The translations under genes and the position numbers were made by a program. Positions 11,020 to 22,980 of a stretch of 64,000 nucleotides of DNA are shown piece by piece; position 1 is the stretch's first letter; every line of letters begins with the position of its first letter. The notes below the pieces were generated by a model. It was not told where the DNA came from, made no database searches, and worked only from the letters and a program-made list of their open reading frames with translations. This DNA comes from Gnetum montanum. Taxonomy: Eukaryota; Streptophyta; Gnetopsida; Gnetales; Gnetaceae. The stretch spans positions 1,184,344-1,248,343 of the forward strand of contig MNCI01006555.1 in assembly GCA_015680685.1 (NCBI GenBank), given 5' to 3'.

Positions 11020-13420
11020 GATCTTTGGATTTCGAGAGTGTCTTCTTACCTCAAAAAGTGGAAAAGAAACTTTCCCCAATTTTTTCCATGTTGGGAACAT
11101 TACTCTATCATGGAAGAAGCAAAAAACCTAGATGTCGATTGTGCATGTTGCCTCCCAAGATTGTTAAGGTCAAGGGCTATGGATCCATGTCCAAATTTGA
11201 TAGTTTTGGGCATTCCCAAGTGGTTTTTTGGCTTCCCCCCTTTCTTCCACACTAGGAATAGAAAGATTAGTGTGGAAAACAAGGGAAAGTGGATTTTTGA
11301 TCAATTTTAACCTCAATCAACATTGCATCTTAGCCTTAAGGCTACTAGGATCGAGGACTAAGGTTTGGTCTCAAGTTTTGGCAATCTTGGGTATCTTTAA
11401 GTGTTTTACGGACTTCCCCCATTCTTTACATGTAAAGGATGGAGTTCTTAGCATGAAAAACAAGGGGGAATGGATTTTTGACCAATTTTAACCTCAATCA
11501 ACTTTGCATGTTAGCCTCTGGGGCTACCGAGGTCAAGGACTAGGGTCTGGTCTCAAGGTTTAGCAATTGTGGGTATCTTTAAGTGTTTTTTGAACTTCCC
11601 CCTTTCTTTCCACACTGGCTATGGAGAGCTTATCATGGAAAACAAGGGGGAATGTGTTTTTTTTTTACCAATTTTAACCTCAATCGACTTTGCATGTCAA
11701 CCTCTAGGGCTACCAGGGTTGAGGATTGGAATTTAGAGCCAAAACTGATTATTTTAGAGGTTTTTTAAGTGGTTTTTGAACTTCCCCCATTTTTCCATAC
11801 TAGAGATCCCATGATTAATGTTAAAAAATGGGGGAAAATATTTTTGATGCTTTATCATCACTTTTGGTCATGCATGCGGGCTCCTGAGGTTGCTAACGAT
11901 GATGATCAATGCTTAGTGTTAAAATCTACTTGTCCTGGAGGTTGGTAAGTGGTTTTGGGCTTTTCCCATTTTTTTCATACTTGGGCTTCCATGCTCAACA
12001 TGGAAAAATGAGGGAAAATATTTTTGGCTATTTCTGACTATGCGTGCAGGTTTCTGAGGTTGTCAGTGATGACTGCTACTACTTGATGTCAAAATTTCAT
12101 TGTTTCAAGGCTAACAAGACATTTTTTGAACTCCCCACATTTTTCCTCAAAGGGGCTTTCATGATCAATGTGAAAAATTTGGGGGGGGAGGGGGGGGGGG
12201 GGGGGNTTTGATCATCTTTGGCAGTTTTTGGACATGCATGTAGGCTTCCTAAATTGCCAGCATCAACTACTAACATCTTATGTCAAAATTTGGTCATCTC
12301 AAGGGTCATAAGGTAATTTTTGGACTTTCCCCACTTTTCCATATTAGTCCTTCTATGCTTAGCATGGAAAATTAGGTGAAAAATAATTTTTTGAAATCCG
12401 CCCCCCCCCCTTTTTACATGTTGCAAATTCCATGATCAATGTGAAAAATTGGGGGAAAAAGCTTTTTGATCACTTTTGGTTATGCATGCAGGCCCTTAAG
12501 GTTGCCAGTGTTTCCTACTATTACCTGACACTGGAATTTGATTATTAACATGCCAAGGCTTTCATGCTCAATGTGGAAAATTGGGGGGGGGGGGGGGGGG
12601 GGGGGAGCTTTATTATTATTTTTGATTGATTTGATCATGCATGAGTAGTCATAGGGTTGCCAATGTTGGTCATGAGTGCCTAAGGTCAAGATTTGGTTGT
12701 ACTGGGGGTTGTGAGGCTTTTTAGGTTTTCCCCATTTTTCCATGCTAGAGGTGGAAGGCTCAACATGAAAGAGGTTCCTTGAATCAAGAAAGTTAGATCT
12801 TGCCCTAATCCACACCTGATTGACCATGCATGTTCACCTCTAGGGTTGCTAATGTCAATGATGAATGTTGGTTATCAAAATTTGATAGTTTGGAGGCTTC
12901 TAAGTGCCTCATGAAACTTCCCCCCATTCTTTCATGCTAGGAATCATGGGTCTAATGTGGATGAGATGGGGATGATAGATTTATGCCATTTTTTTAGTAT
13001 TTTGGAAGCTCCAAAGTGTTCTGGTAGGGTCTAAGGATCATTAAGCATCAAGAAATGGTCATTAGGTCATCAACTTAAGTTATTTTTGGCTTCCCCCCTC
13101 TTTCCATACTAAGGGTGAAAGGTTAAACATGAAATAAGTCTTCCCTCATGTGGAAAACACCGAATCCCAAGTTTTGACTAGTTTTGACTAGTTTCAACTA
13201 GGTTTGGTGAGGTTCCAAGGCTATCGGAGGTACTTGGAAGGGTTCTAGATCATGTGGGGCTCACTTTGGGGCTTAAACTTGCACTAGATGAGTGTTGGAA
13301 GGAAAGAGTAAATGTTACCCCCTTATTCCATGCTAAGCACTACTACCCCAACATGGGAACTCATGGTGCTTAGCCTTGCTCATGTTTCACCCAAATTTGG
13401 AAACCTAGTGTTGAAAAAAG
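11020..13420. repeat. ~180-bp satellite-like tandem array inside element B
   Basis: A marker block (CTTCCCCC or close variant, then TTTC-ACAC-like) recurs at about 11232, 11413, 11595, 11781, 11960, 12131, 12324, 12728, 12917 and 13092. Spacing is about 171-193 bp, with one double step. Units share a core 'catggaaaacaagggggaat', a 'ttttaacctcaatcaacttt' block in the first units, and a 'ggctaccgaggtcaaggac' block. That makes about 11-13 diverged copies. Poly-G or poly-C runs (12181-12205, 12401-12410, 12583-12605) and one N (12206) interrupt it. Open frames here are repeat artefacts. Confidence 0.85.
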
Positions 13421-13429
13421 GTAAGTCTA

Positions 13430-15200
13430 GGTTGCTAAAAATAGAAAGATATTTGTAATTCTAACACATTTTTAAAATGATAAACATGTTTCCATGCTAG
13501 GCATGGTATTCCTAGCATGGATGTATGGGGATAAGATTGCCATAATGTTTTAAGTGTTGAAATTAGTGACAATCTTTGTGTTGAAGCAAGTTTAATTAAA
13601 AGGGAAGGCACAGTGTGGGGGCCATAATCCAAAAATTTAAAATTTTGAAAAGTGAAGTTGTTTCCCCTCTAAAACTATGTGAACTAAACTCTCCCCTCTT
13701 TTTCTTCAGTGCACTTGTAGTCATGTTGCACTGAATTAGCAGCTTGAGTTTTGTTTTAGGTTTAGGTGGGGTTTATAAGTTAAATTTTGCAAACTTTGAT
13801 CATAATTGTTATCTTTTAGTAATAGCACATTGGAGTAAAGCTCTGGAAAAGATTCTTATGGAAACCAAAATCAATCTTCATTGTGGAAGCATCCCATCTC
13901 CCCTGCAGCCAATGTATAACTCATCTTTTTCAAATTTCCTCCTTTTCTCAATGTTGAGCGTGTCATGATGCCCAAGAATAGAGGAGGGAAAAGAAAAAAT
14001 CCCACAATTCAAAGGATGGATGAATGTTCAAGGGAGTTTTCAAAGGTTTCTAGGCTTATCTCCATCTAGGCTCCATCTATAATTGCTCCAAGCTAGGCAA
14101 TTCTACCTACTTTTGCATTTGTTTTCATGGTTCTTTCTAGTTTTTTGCCTTCCAAGTGTTAGGGCCATTTTCTTAGATCTACTTTGATGGGGGCATTAAG
14201 TCAAAATTATGACAAAATCCCACCTCCCATTTTGGCTACTCCCATCTAGATCTATGGTTATTTTATCATTTTAGCTTTTGAAGATTTGATTTTCAAAATA
14301 GGCCTTGTTGTTTTGTGCTTTTTTCTCAAAATCTTGGGGTATGGCAATTTTTTTCATATCTAGGCCTTAGGATTTGTTAAAATTAAATTTTAACAAAATT
14401 CTACCGTATTATTTTGATGTTAATTTAAATGGGTTTCAATGGTTTTGGCTATTTCAACTATTTTAATGGCTTTAAGAAATTTAGGCTTTGGGTTTTTTGA
14501 AGTTTTACTATGAAAAAGCAAATCAAGTTGTGTATTTTTCTAGTAACATGGCTACATATTTGTAATATTAAAGGTTATGGATTTGTAGCGCTTTTTTAAA
14601 GCTTTCTAATGGTTGTTTTCTTGTTTAATTTGGCTTTCAAACTAGAGAGTTATGGCTATTTTTGTAACATTGTGTAGTTAGGCTATTTGTGTTGCTTTTG
14701 TAATTTCATGTAGATTTGTGAAATTTTTGTAAGAAAACTGCCAAATTTTTTGCTATTTTCCAGTCATGGCTACATAGGCTTTGGCTTCAACTTTCCAATG
14801 GAGGTGGAATCACTTTGATTGGATTTAAAATAAAGTTTTTATAAATTGTTTTTGCTAAGGCTGTAGTTCACTATCCAAAATAGAAGTGGTTGATTTCTTG
14901 CTTTTTTCTAGGAAAGCAAAATATTTTTCTATTTTAAGTAATTTTTTGTTAGGGCTTCATGGCTTTTTCCAAGTTTATCATGCTTTTTCTAAATCTGTGC
15001 ATAGTTTTGATGTTTTTTTTTCCAAATTTATGCATGCTTTGCATAACTTTATATGCTTTTTCTAAACTTATGCTTTCTTTTTTTCAAATTTATGCATATT
15101 TTGATGTTTTTTTCTAAATTTATGCATAATTTATATTAAAACATAGTTTTGGCCATAATTTTTTGGTTATAAAGGCTAGAAAATATGATATCAATGTTTT
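13430..15200. other. T-rich region without a recognised gene; short repeats at 14955-15130
   Basis: The plus strand is strongly T-rich with no convincing coding frame. At 14955-15130 a phrase like CAAATTTATGCATxxTTTGATG followed by a T-run recurs about four times. It may be the promoter or leader side of the plus-strand gene that follows, but nothing in the sequence proves that. Confidence 0.4.
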
Positions 15201-15202
15201 TA

Positions 15203-15597
15203 TGGAATTTCTCAAGCTAATTTAGATAAACATCTCAGAGCTTTTTACAGAAGCTAATTTCACCTCTAACTTAGGGAGTTTTATCTAAATTTGTAATGAA
15301 ATTCTAATTGATCATAATGTAAGGTTGTGATGAAATTACTTAGGATAATTGAGAAAAACACCTTAGAGATTTTTATAGAGGCTAATTTCACCTTCGACTA
15401 GATGTTTTGTCTAAATTTGCTAACTATAATAGGCCATAATGCTTTTGCTTTGAAAGTTGTAATAGTTCCTTTTTATGGAATTTCTTAAAGTTATTAGATA
15501 AACACCTTAGATCTTTTTATAGAGGCTAATTTCACCCCCAACTAGATGTTTTCCTAACTTGTTAAGAAATTCTAATTAGTCACAATGCTTTTTGCTT
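15203..15597. repeat. Three tandem ~135-bp repeats
   Basis: Three imperfect units begin near 15203, 15331 and 15475. Each contains TAGATAAACACCTTAGA-like and GAGGCTAATTTCACC blocks followed by a TCTAATTxxTCATAATG-like end. They lie immediately upstream of the first readable plus-strand exon at about 15600. Confidence 0.75.
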
Positions 15598-15599
15598 TG

Positions 15600-18500
15600 T
15601 TTTGTGCAAGGTCTTCTTGAGGCCTATTCTCATTATAGTGGAGCTGGTAGGCATTTTGTGCTACATTGGTCATCCCAAGACCAATACTCCACCACATGAC
15701 ATGCCTCTTGGGAAGCTCTTGTTGTGGTTTTGGCTTAGGGCAAGGTACCTCCTTGCTTACCTCCTTGGAAACTTCAGTGTGATACTATGGCTACACTTGT
15801 TCATAGATGTAGTCAGGGTTGTTGTGGAGACCCTATTGCCTTGGGCTTCAGGATTGATTACCAAGTACATTATTGATAAATCAATTTCTAAAACCATAGG
15901 AGGTTCCATAGATGCTGTAAGTTCATGCTACCTATCATATATCTGGACAATGCCAAAGCAAAGTCAATATAATACTGATAATACTTTGATGGTGGCACAT
16001 AGAGCCCACATACTATTCTAGAATCCACTTGGCACTGTGTATCATCTACAGGGGTAAACATGGTTATTATAATGTTTTTTAATGATTTCATTTGGTCTCA
16101 ACTTGACTTCTTTTCCCAACTTCATTAATTTTACTTCTTGCAGGTACAAGGTCAATGAGTAGGGCTTGATTGTTAATGATCAAATCTAGCATTGGCTTAA
16201 ACTACTTTGGATGAATTCACCAAGAGTCCCCAAATCAGAGTTGCTATGTACTAATAGTTAAGAGAGGACTCTAATGAATACACCACCAGGTTCAACATGG
16301 TATACAAGAAGTGCAAAGATGATAATATGATGCACAGTTGGTGGGTAGACTCCTGTAGTAGGAACCCCCACATCACAAAAGAAAAGTAAAGGTGAGAATA
16401 TGAATTCTAGTGTTTTTATGGTATTAAGTATTTTACTACTTTTCTTTGTCATTGAAATTGCTTATATGGATGCTAACCTTTGGTTATTGCTTCACAGGAC
16501 CTTCTAGCTTAGTTGATGTCACTATACCGCTTTCAGGCTCATGTCATGAGGAAACCCTCATCCTAAAGTTTGGTGATGTGACATTAGAATAGGAGTGGCT
16601 AAGTGGACAGATGTCATGATATATTCAAGAAAACATCAAGGGTGCAATTTTTCTTAATGTATCTATGGCATCTATTCCTTCATTCTTGTGGTGAAGATGT
16701 TGCATGTTATCAACTCCTTTCATGAGGAGGTCGGTCACTTTAACACCATCATTTGAGGTGTTAAGGTGAACATTGACATAGGTGCTGGCCTCTTTCATGA
16801 CTTGTTTAGGATCCCTACTAATGGGACCAAGGATTCCATCAAGACAGTGAGGAAATCAGGCCATTGTGAGAAAGTTCTAGAGTGGCTTGGTGTTAACATG
16901 GGCCACTCTAGAATTTTAATGGATAGCTTCACAAAGCCTGATGCAAAGGAATTATATCCTTTGTTTAGGTCTCATGCATTCCCCAAACTATTATAATAAA
17001 AGAAGGTAATTGACCTAGCACAAGGATGGACCTTTAAGAAGGTCTTGATGGAGGGCATCAAATTTAATTGGGCTATTACTTTGGCTACTGGGCTTTGAGA
17101 GGAGATTCTTAGACTCTGTGTTCACACCTCTACAATAATCCATATGCACTTTGCATTTTTTGTAAGTTATCTAAAGAGATTTGTGGAGTTTTTGGTAGTG
17201 TATAGGAATGGATAATTGGCTTCCCAAGAACTAAGCCAACTTTCTAAGCCTTAGATAAAACACATTTATCCAATGATGTAGGCTCAAAACCCACCAGAGA
17301 GGGTGGATGAGACATTATCCATCAACACTAAGAATCTTGATGTTAGGTAGTACGAGTCTCCTGATAGTACTGATGATGATGAGCATCTCTCATTTCTTGC
17401 TAGTGTTCAAAAGGCCAAATGATGACACATGAAGGCTAAAGGAGAAGCTAAAGAGAAACTTAAGAGGCCCATGGAGGAGGCACCCCTAGCATCATATCAG
17501 CTTGCCCTGAGGAAGCTTTAGTTTAAGCTTAAGCCATCACAGTAGGTAGTCATAGGTATGCTTTATTTAACTTTGGCTATTTCATGTTTTAAAATTTTAT
17601 GGCTACTTTATGGTTTCATGTGTTAATCATTTTTCCATGTGCTATGGTTGTAGACAAGCGGTAGGTTACAGTAGCACAAGCTACTATGGAGGTAGAACAA
17701 AGGCATGTAGTAGAGGCACTCCTAAAGAAACCCATGGAAGAAGGACTTGTTAATGTAGGCATAGATGATCTAGATGCCTTGTTTGATGAAGTGGTACCAA
17801 GTACCTCTCCCATCATCATCCTAATGGAGAAAGCAGAGGAGGAGCTAGATATGTTTATGCCTTAATATTATTATTATATTACATTAGTTACATTTGGTTG
17901 TCATCATAGCTCGTAAGCCACTAGTGCCAACTCCCATCCCTAAGTTTTGTGCAAAACCATGGGTAAAGACTCTAGAAAAAGTGTAGTTCTTGCATGGGAT
18001 GGCTAAGGACATCATCGATCAACTAGATTAGGTTGCACCTAAGATAGGTAAGAATTTTGTTTTATGTGCTTTGGCTATAGGATTTATTTGCATTATGGCT
18101 ATTTAAGTTTGTGTCTTATGGTTGTCTTTCATGCTTTATGCATTATTGTCCATGAACTGGGACTCCAACATGAACATGGAGATAGACTCTTTGCCTAGAC
18201 TTCCCTTTGTCATGTCCAGTGTACCTGTGAAGCTATATGACACTACCAATAATTTAGCAATGTTGTGCACAAAATATTTATGGGAGCGAGAGAGGTCCAA
18301 TGAATCACTATGGAAGGAAGTTATGGCCTTCAGGGAAAAGGTTCAAAAGTAGGAGGATATAATTAAGGATCTTTGAGAAAAGAAAGTCTTTGTGAAAGCC
18401 CAAGTGACTAACATGGGGGAGTTATGGACTAAGGAGATCACATGGGCTCACTATTGGCATGTCGTTCAAGACAAAGTAGCAATCCTACAGGAGATGGTGG

Positions 18501-19050
18501 AAAAATGTATGAAAATGGACCTCATCTCCCAAAAGGTTGAAGATTGGAAGGATCACTATGCTTGGATCCTACAATGGGGTAAGACACAAAAGGCCCACAA
18601 GTGATAGTATAAGGCTGATCGTGGGGCTTACCTAAAATGGCTTAAAGAAGAGTCAATTGAACAACACAAGAGAGAGCTATTCATTTAGGAGAGTCAAGCA
18701 AAGAGTGCTTATGAACTCTTTGAAAGCAATCCCCTACTATTTTGATCACTACCATTGTAGGTGAGACTGCTACAGTTGTTGTTACTCATGAGCCTCCTAC
18801 TTGGACTCCTATAGATAGATTTGGAATCCTTTCTGGCATTGAACTTGGGGATGTTAACTAGGTCAACATGACAAAGGACCATATCCTCCATCATTTGGAG
18901 GAAGGCATTTCCCATCTACCCTCAGAAGTGATGGAGCTAAACTCTCTGTAGGTTTGATATATTTTATGCCTTAGTCTATGTTATGTTATAGCATTTCAAG
19001 TCTCAGGAGACTTTGGTGGCCCCAGCAATGAGGGTGGGCATGACCCACCA
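15600..19050 (+). pseudogene. Multi-exon-like gene antisense to element B, coiled-coil C-terminus
   Basis: A series of low-stop plus-strand blocks is separated by short T-rich stretches with GT...AG ends. Blocks: about 15608-16053; 16144-16391; 16498-17555; 17654-17865; 17910-18047; then about 18122-18760. Clear introns are 16392-16497 (GTGAG...CACAG) and 17556-17653 (GTATG...TGTAG), the latter joining in phase (ATA G / AC AAG). Exon text is protein-like, for example NMGHSRILMDSFTKPDAKEL (about 16895-16955) and a long charged helical region (18270-18700) of coiled-coil character. Most stops are TAG at positions that read as Gln or Trp. It lies between protease and RT of B on the opposite strand. 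I do not recognise the family. A captured host gene or an antisense accessory ORF are the two options. Confidence 0.55.
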
Positions 19051-19340
19051 CCACCTCTTCCAGATGCTACTCAATAGCCTCCTTTAGTTTAGCTTTTTGG
19101 CTATTTTTTTTATGTTGATGGCTATGGTTAGTCAAGACTATGTTATGGATGGTTATTCCTTGACATCATTACTACACATTGTATTCATGGACATTTTAAT
19201 TTTAAATGTTGGTTCCATTCTGGCTATATGCATTCATAGTAGTAAATGTTCTATATGTTATAAATGGCTATGTTGATGTTTTTTTTTTTGTAAAATCAAA
19301 TGGCTAATCGAAGTGATAATAGACTAGGAAATGAGAGATG
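19051..19340 (+). other. Non-coding T-rich stretch after the antisense gene
   Basis: No coding frame seen on either strand. Possibly 3' trailer of the plus-strand gene. Confidence 0.35.
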
Positions 19341-19359
19341 TGGTAAAAGGAATGTTTGT

Positions 19360-19595
19360 TAGTTTTAGGCCATTGTGAGCATAGGTTATATTGCATGATG
19401 ATGCCTACTTTGCTAGTTTAACATCTTAGCGAACGAGAATGCTAGTTTAAGGTCATAGTGGATCATAGTACTAGGTTTAGGCCTTAGTGGGCCATTGTGC
19501 CAAATTTATGTCTTAGTAGACAATGGTGCCAATTTTAGGCCTTAGTGGACCATAGTGCTAGTTTTAGGCCTTAGTAGGCCTTGTTTGAAAGAGAT
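19360..19595. repeat. ~31-bp minisatellite array (largest copy)
   Basis: About six to seven imperfect units of GCTAGTTTTAGGCCTTAGTG plus GGCCATAGT. The same unit appears at 6612-6715 and 10395-10455 inside element B. The following ~390 bp (19596-19990) is A-rich spacer with no recognised gene. Confidence 0.78.
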
Positions 19596-19989
19596 GTTTT
19601 TTTAACATTTATAACATAAATAACCATAAAGAAAGGTTGTAACAAAAAGGTAACAATGCAAATAAATTTATGGCTACACGCATAGGCTATGTGCATAGAA
19701 AAGATATAATAAATTACAAAAAAAAAAAGGCTACTTAGCCATCTTTGCATCTAGTCATAAAGGCATGGAAAGATTAGGGTAGTCTTCACTTATGCAAACT
19801 CTTCCTAATCTTTGCAAGATTAGGGAGTGTGTAAGGCATACTTTGCACAAGCTTGTAGTCACCATCCAATTCTCTTAAAATGTTAAAAAGGAGTTCATCC
19901 CACAATGTATCAAATTCATTGTCATCATTGGTTATCTTGGGTTTTTCCTCTTCATGACTAGGAGCTTCTTCTTGAAGCTCAACTTCAGA

Positions 19990-21336
19990 CCTCTATTCTA
20001 TGCCCATGTTATTGATAGCTAAGGGAGCTACATTGTCACCATGAATGATAATTTCACCTCCCTCATAAGGAAGGTGAATTTCTTGATGAATGGGTAAGAA
20101 GACAACTTGTAATTGAGGCAGCCAAGGTCTTCCCAAGATCAAGTTGAATCTTGGTGTTTCTTCTATCACCAAGAAGTTTACAATTGTAGGAAATTTTTCT
20201 CTAGATACAAAGTCTAAGGAGATAGACCCCTTGATGAAAACTCTTAATCCATGGAAGAACATAAAATTTGTGATGGTCATAGGTTGTGCCTGCTTAGTTA
20301 AGCCCAAGTGTTTAACGATGGTACATGGGATGACACTAGTTACTGCTCCATCATCAACATGCATCCAATGTATCTTAAATTGTCCTATGCATATGGTTAT
20401 GAATAAAGGGGCTATAGTCACCTCACCATTCTAGGTATTAACCTTAATTTCACTATTGTAAAATGTTAAGGATTATTTCTCCTCTCCTAGTGAGGGAAAA
20501 ATCATTACTACATGGATATCTTCCTCGTTAGTAGGAATATTCTCACAAATATATATGGAGATCAACATTTTGACTAGCACCTCACAATGTGTGGTGGAAG
20601 TCATAATCAAGTCATATAAGCTTAATGTAGTATGTTTTTTCTTTAGGGATCACTTAACTTGATCCATTAAACTGAAGAAGTTTTCTTCATTGATCGTGGG
20701 CTTGTTATCCTAGTTGTGCTTTACTTCCTCCATATGTCCCAAAAGGTGGACTTTAGTTTTAGGCTGTGGCCATTGTGGCTCTTCTTTGTTATTTTGGTTG
20801 TGGGCTTTAGTTTCCTCCTATGGATTGTTGGTTGAAGGAGATGAGGCTAAGAAGGTTATAGGTATAGTTGAGATGGGAGTGGGCTTTGGTGGACCCACTT
20901 CCTTGCCTCCATCTACTTGTTTTCCTTTTTGTCAAGCTTTTGCTTATACTTCCATCTTTTGTTGGCTGAAATTTTTTGGTTGTTAGCCATTGGTTGTAAG
21001 GTAGAGGTAGTAGAATTGGCTACCATAGGGGGTTGTTGTGCAATTGGTTGGACTACCACTATTTAGATTATATTGGGTTAGGAAACCTTGATGACAGAAG
21101 GTTCCTTTGAAGGCATTTGTGATGGTACCCTCACAATGAAAGGAGGCCTTAAGCTATGGAAAGATAAAGAAGTTCTTTCATTATAAAGGGGTACTTGGAT
21201 CATGAATGGTTTTCTCATAGGTCTAAAATTGTCATCCATGTTGAATGCTAAAATTACATAAGGGCTATCATTGGACTGAACGAGTCTTTATAGACCTGCA
21301 TTGATTGGTTTTGTGGTTGAACTGGGTTAGAAGCAT
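19990..21336 (-). pseudogene. Protease region of element B, with linker
   Basis: An aspartic protease would process Gag-Pol. Minus-strand ORF 20421-19993 reads VDDGAVTSVIPCTIVKHLGL at the flap/active-site position, with D-D-G where D-S/T-G is usual; DDG-like sites occur in some Tat proteases. LILGRPWLPQL follows, the typical ILGRPWL element near the protease C-terminus. Upstream (20436-21336), a low-stop linker connects to gag in broken frame, including EENFFSLMDQVK and IPTNEEDIHVVMIFPSLGEE. The protease is not directly followed by RT as in normal elements. Confidence 0.8.
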
Positions 21337-22980
21337 CTAGGATGAGCTCCCCCTATCTATCATCCTTTGTAGGCCATCCTTCAGTGCAAAGTAGAAGTTT
21401 GTATCATGACTAGGTAGTTGATGATAATGGTAGAAGTGGTCTAGCTTGAAGTATCTGGGCAATAGGGGATCTTTTTTCATTACCCGAGAGGGATCCTTGG
21501 CTATTTCACATAGTTGCTTATGTTTCTTTCGAGCAAATTCAGCCATTTGATTATGTTCCATGCACCCACTTCTTAATAGTTGATCAAGCAACTTAGATGG
21601 TTTTAGTGGCAACTTAGTGTACTTAGACCTATCCTTCCTCTCAAAGTTAGGTTTTTTTGCTATTGATGTATCGATCCCAGAAGTTGATGATTGGTTACTA
21701 TAGTCATTGGTGGTGGCCTTTGGTCGATTGACCTTTGGCCCTTGGTTCATTGTCTTGTTTTCCTTAGTCACAATTGATATGATAGTGTTGCCTTGTTTTC
21801 TCTTTTCTTTATCTTTTTGAATGTGTTGGTTTTTATATGATATATAGGCTAGATCATGGCTAGCCTTTATGGCATCCTCTATGTTTTTGGTTTGTGAGAA
21901 TTCTTAGCTAAGAGAGCATGGATCAAGGTAGTAAAGTTTTGACTTGATGAAGTTAGTAATTGTTCCCTTGAATATGGCTAACAAGTGGGCTTTGGCTATG
22001 GGTTCTAGTATTTCATTCAATAGTCCTTTCCACCACTAAATGAATTTTTGTATGGGTTCTAAAGGCCCCCTCTTGACCTTCATGAGTTGGTCAAGCATTA
22101 TGTCAGGATTTAAGTTATACTTGAAGCGGTTGACAAACTAGGCTAATAAGTCTTTTAGAGAGGATATAAATCCTCTAGGTAATGTGCAATACCAATCAAG
22201 TGCTTTCCTAGTCAAAGACATAGAAAAAATCCTCATGATGGTATGAGGCCATGGTTACAAGAGTGAACATTCAGATCAAATGGTGATAAGGGAAGCATCA
22301 GGATCATGTTCTCTGTTATATTTGCTAAATTATGGAATGGGGACATTAGGAGGAAGTGTTAAGGGTGGGACTACAAGACTTATGCGGTTGTCCTAGTAGA
22401 AGTCTATAATCTTGATGGCTTATGTGGTAGAGGCTTTAAGCCTCTTCAATTCCTCTATTAAGTCTTAGATCATTTGGAAGGCTTGATCCAAGCCTTGCGG
22501 TGGTCTCATAATTTGTGAGGTTTGTACATAAGGTTCTGGTATCTATTGTAAGGCTTGTGGCCTTTTCATGGGTTGCATGACATAGGGAAAAATTTATGCT
22601 ATGGTTGTGGCTTATGGGCCAAATAGAGAAAAAGATGTTTGTGTCAGTACTTGAGTCACAAATGAGACAAACGTAGTTTGTGATCCTTGTGTTGTGGGGG
22701 GTCTCATGGTGGACCCCATGTGAGTAGTTATCAGATTTGTGGTGTGGTAAACCCCACTATTGATGATTTTGTATTTCATGGCTATGTTTCAAATGGAATT
22801 GATATGTTATATTTTGTTGTTTGTGGCATTGACCGAGTATGATGTGTTGCGACAACCAATGTGGGGTATACTATAGTAGGATGTGGAGGAGTGGAAGAAG
22901 GTGGCACCATGCCCATGGAGAAAACAAAGGCATTAGGGGAAGGTTCTATGACATTAGGGGATGTTTGGTTGAACAACCTT
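21337..22980 (-). pseudogene. Gag of element B
   Basis: The minus strand carries a Tat-type capsid region: RIFSMSLTRKALDWYCTLP and FISSLKDL around 22140-22240, then a basic linker. The ORF 21771-21337 ends in FKLDHFYHYHQLPSHDTNFY, a damaged CCHC knuckle in which expected cysteines are Phe or Tyr. FALKDGLQRMID follows, as after the knuckle in Tat Gags. The frame contains multiple TAG codons but few frameshifts. The N-terminus near 22976 follows the long leader. Confidence 0.82.

Noticed and set aside
11025-11768. Plus and minus ORFs in the 11-12 kb region
   Set aside because: They repeat with the ~180-bp tandem unit and carry no protein features.
10160-19990. The insert region of B as a separate nested LTR element
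   Set aside because: No LTR pair, target duplication or primer site was found; only the 31-bp minisatellite occurs on both sides. Still possible, see findings.
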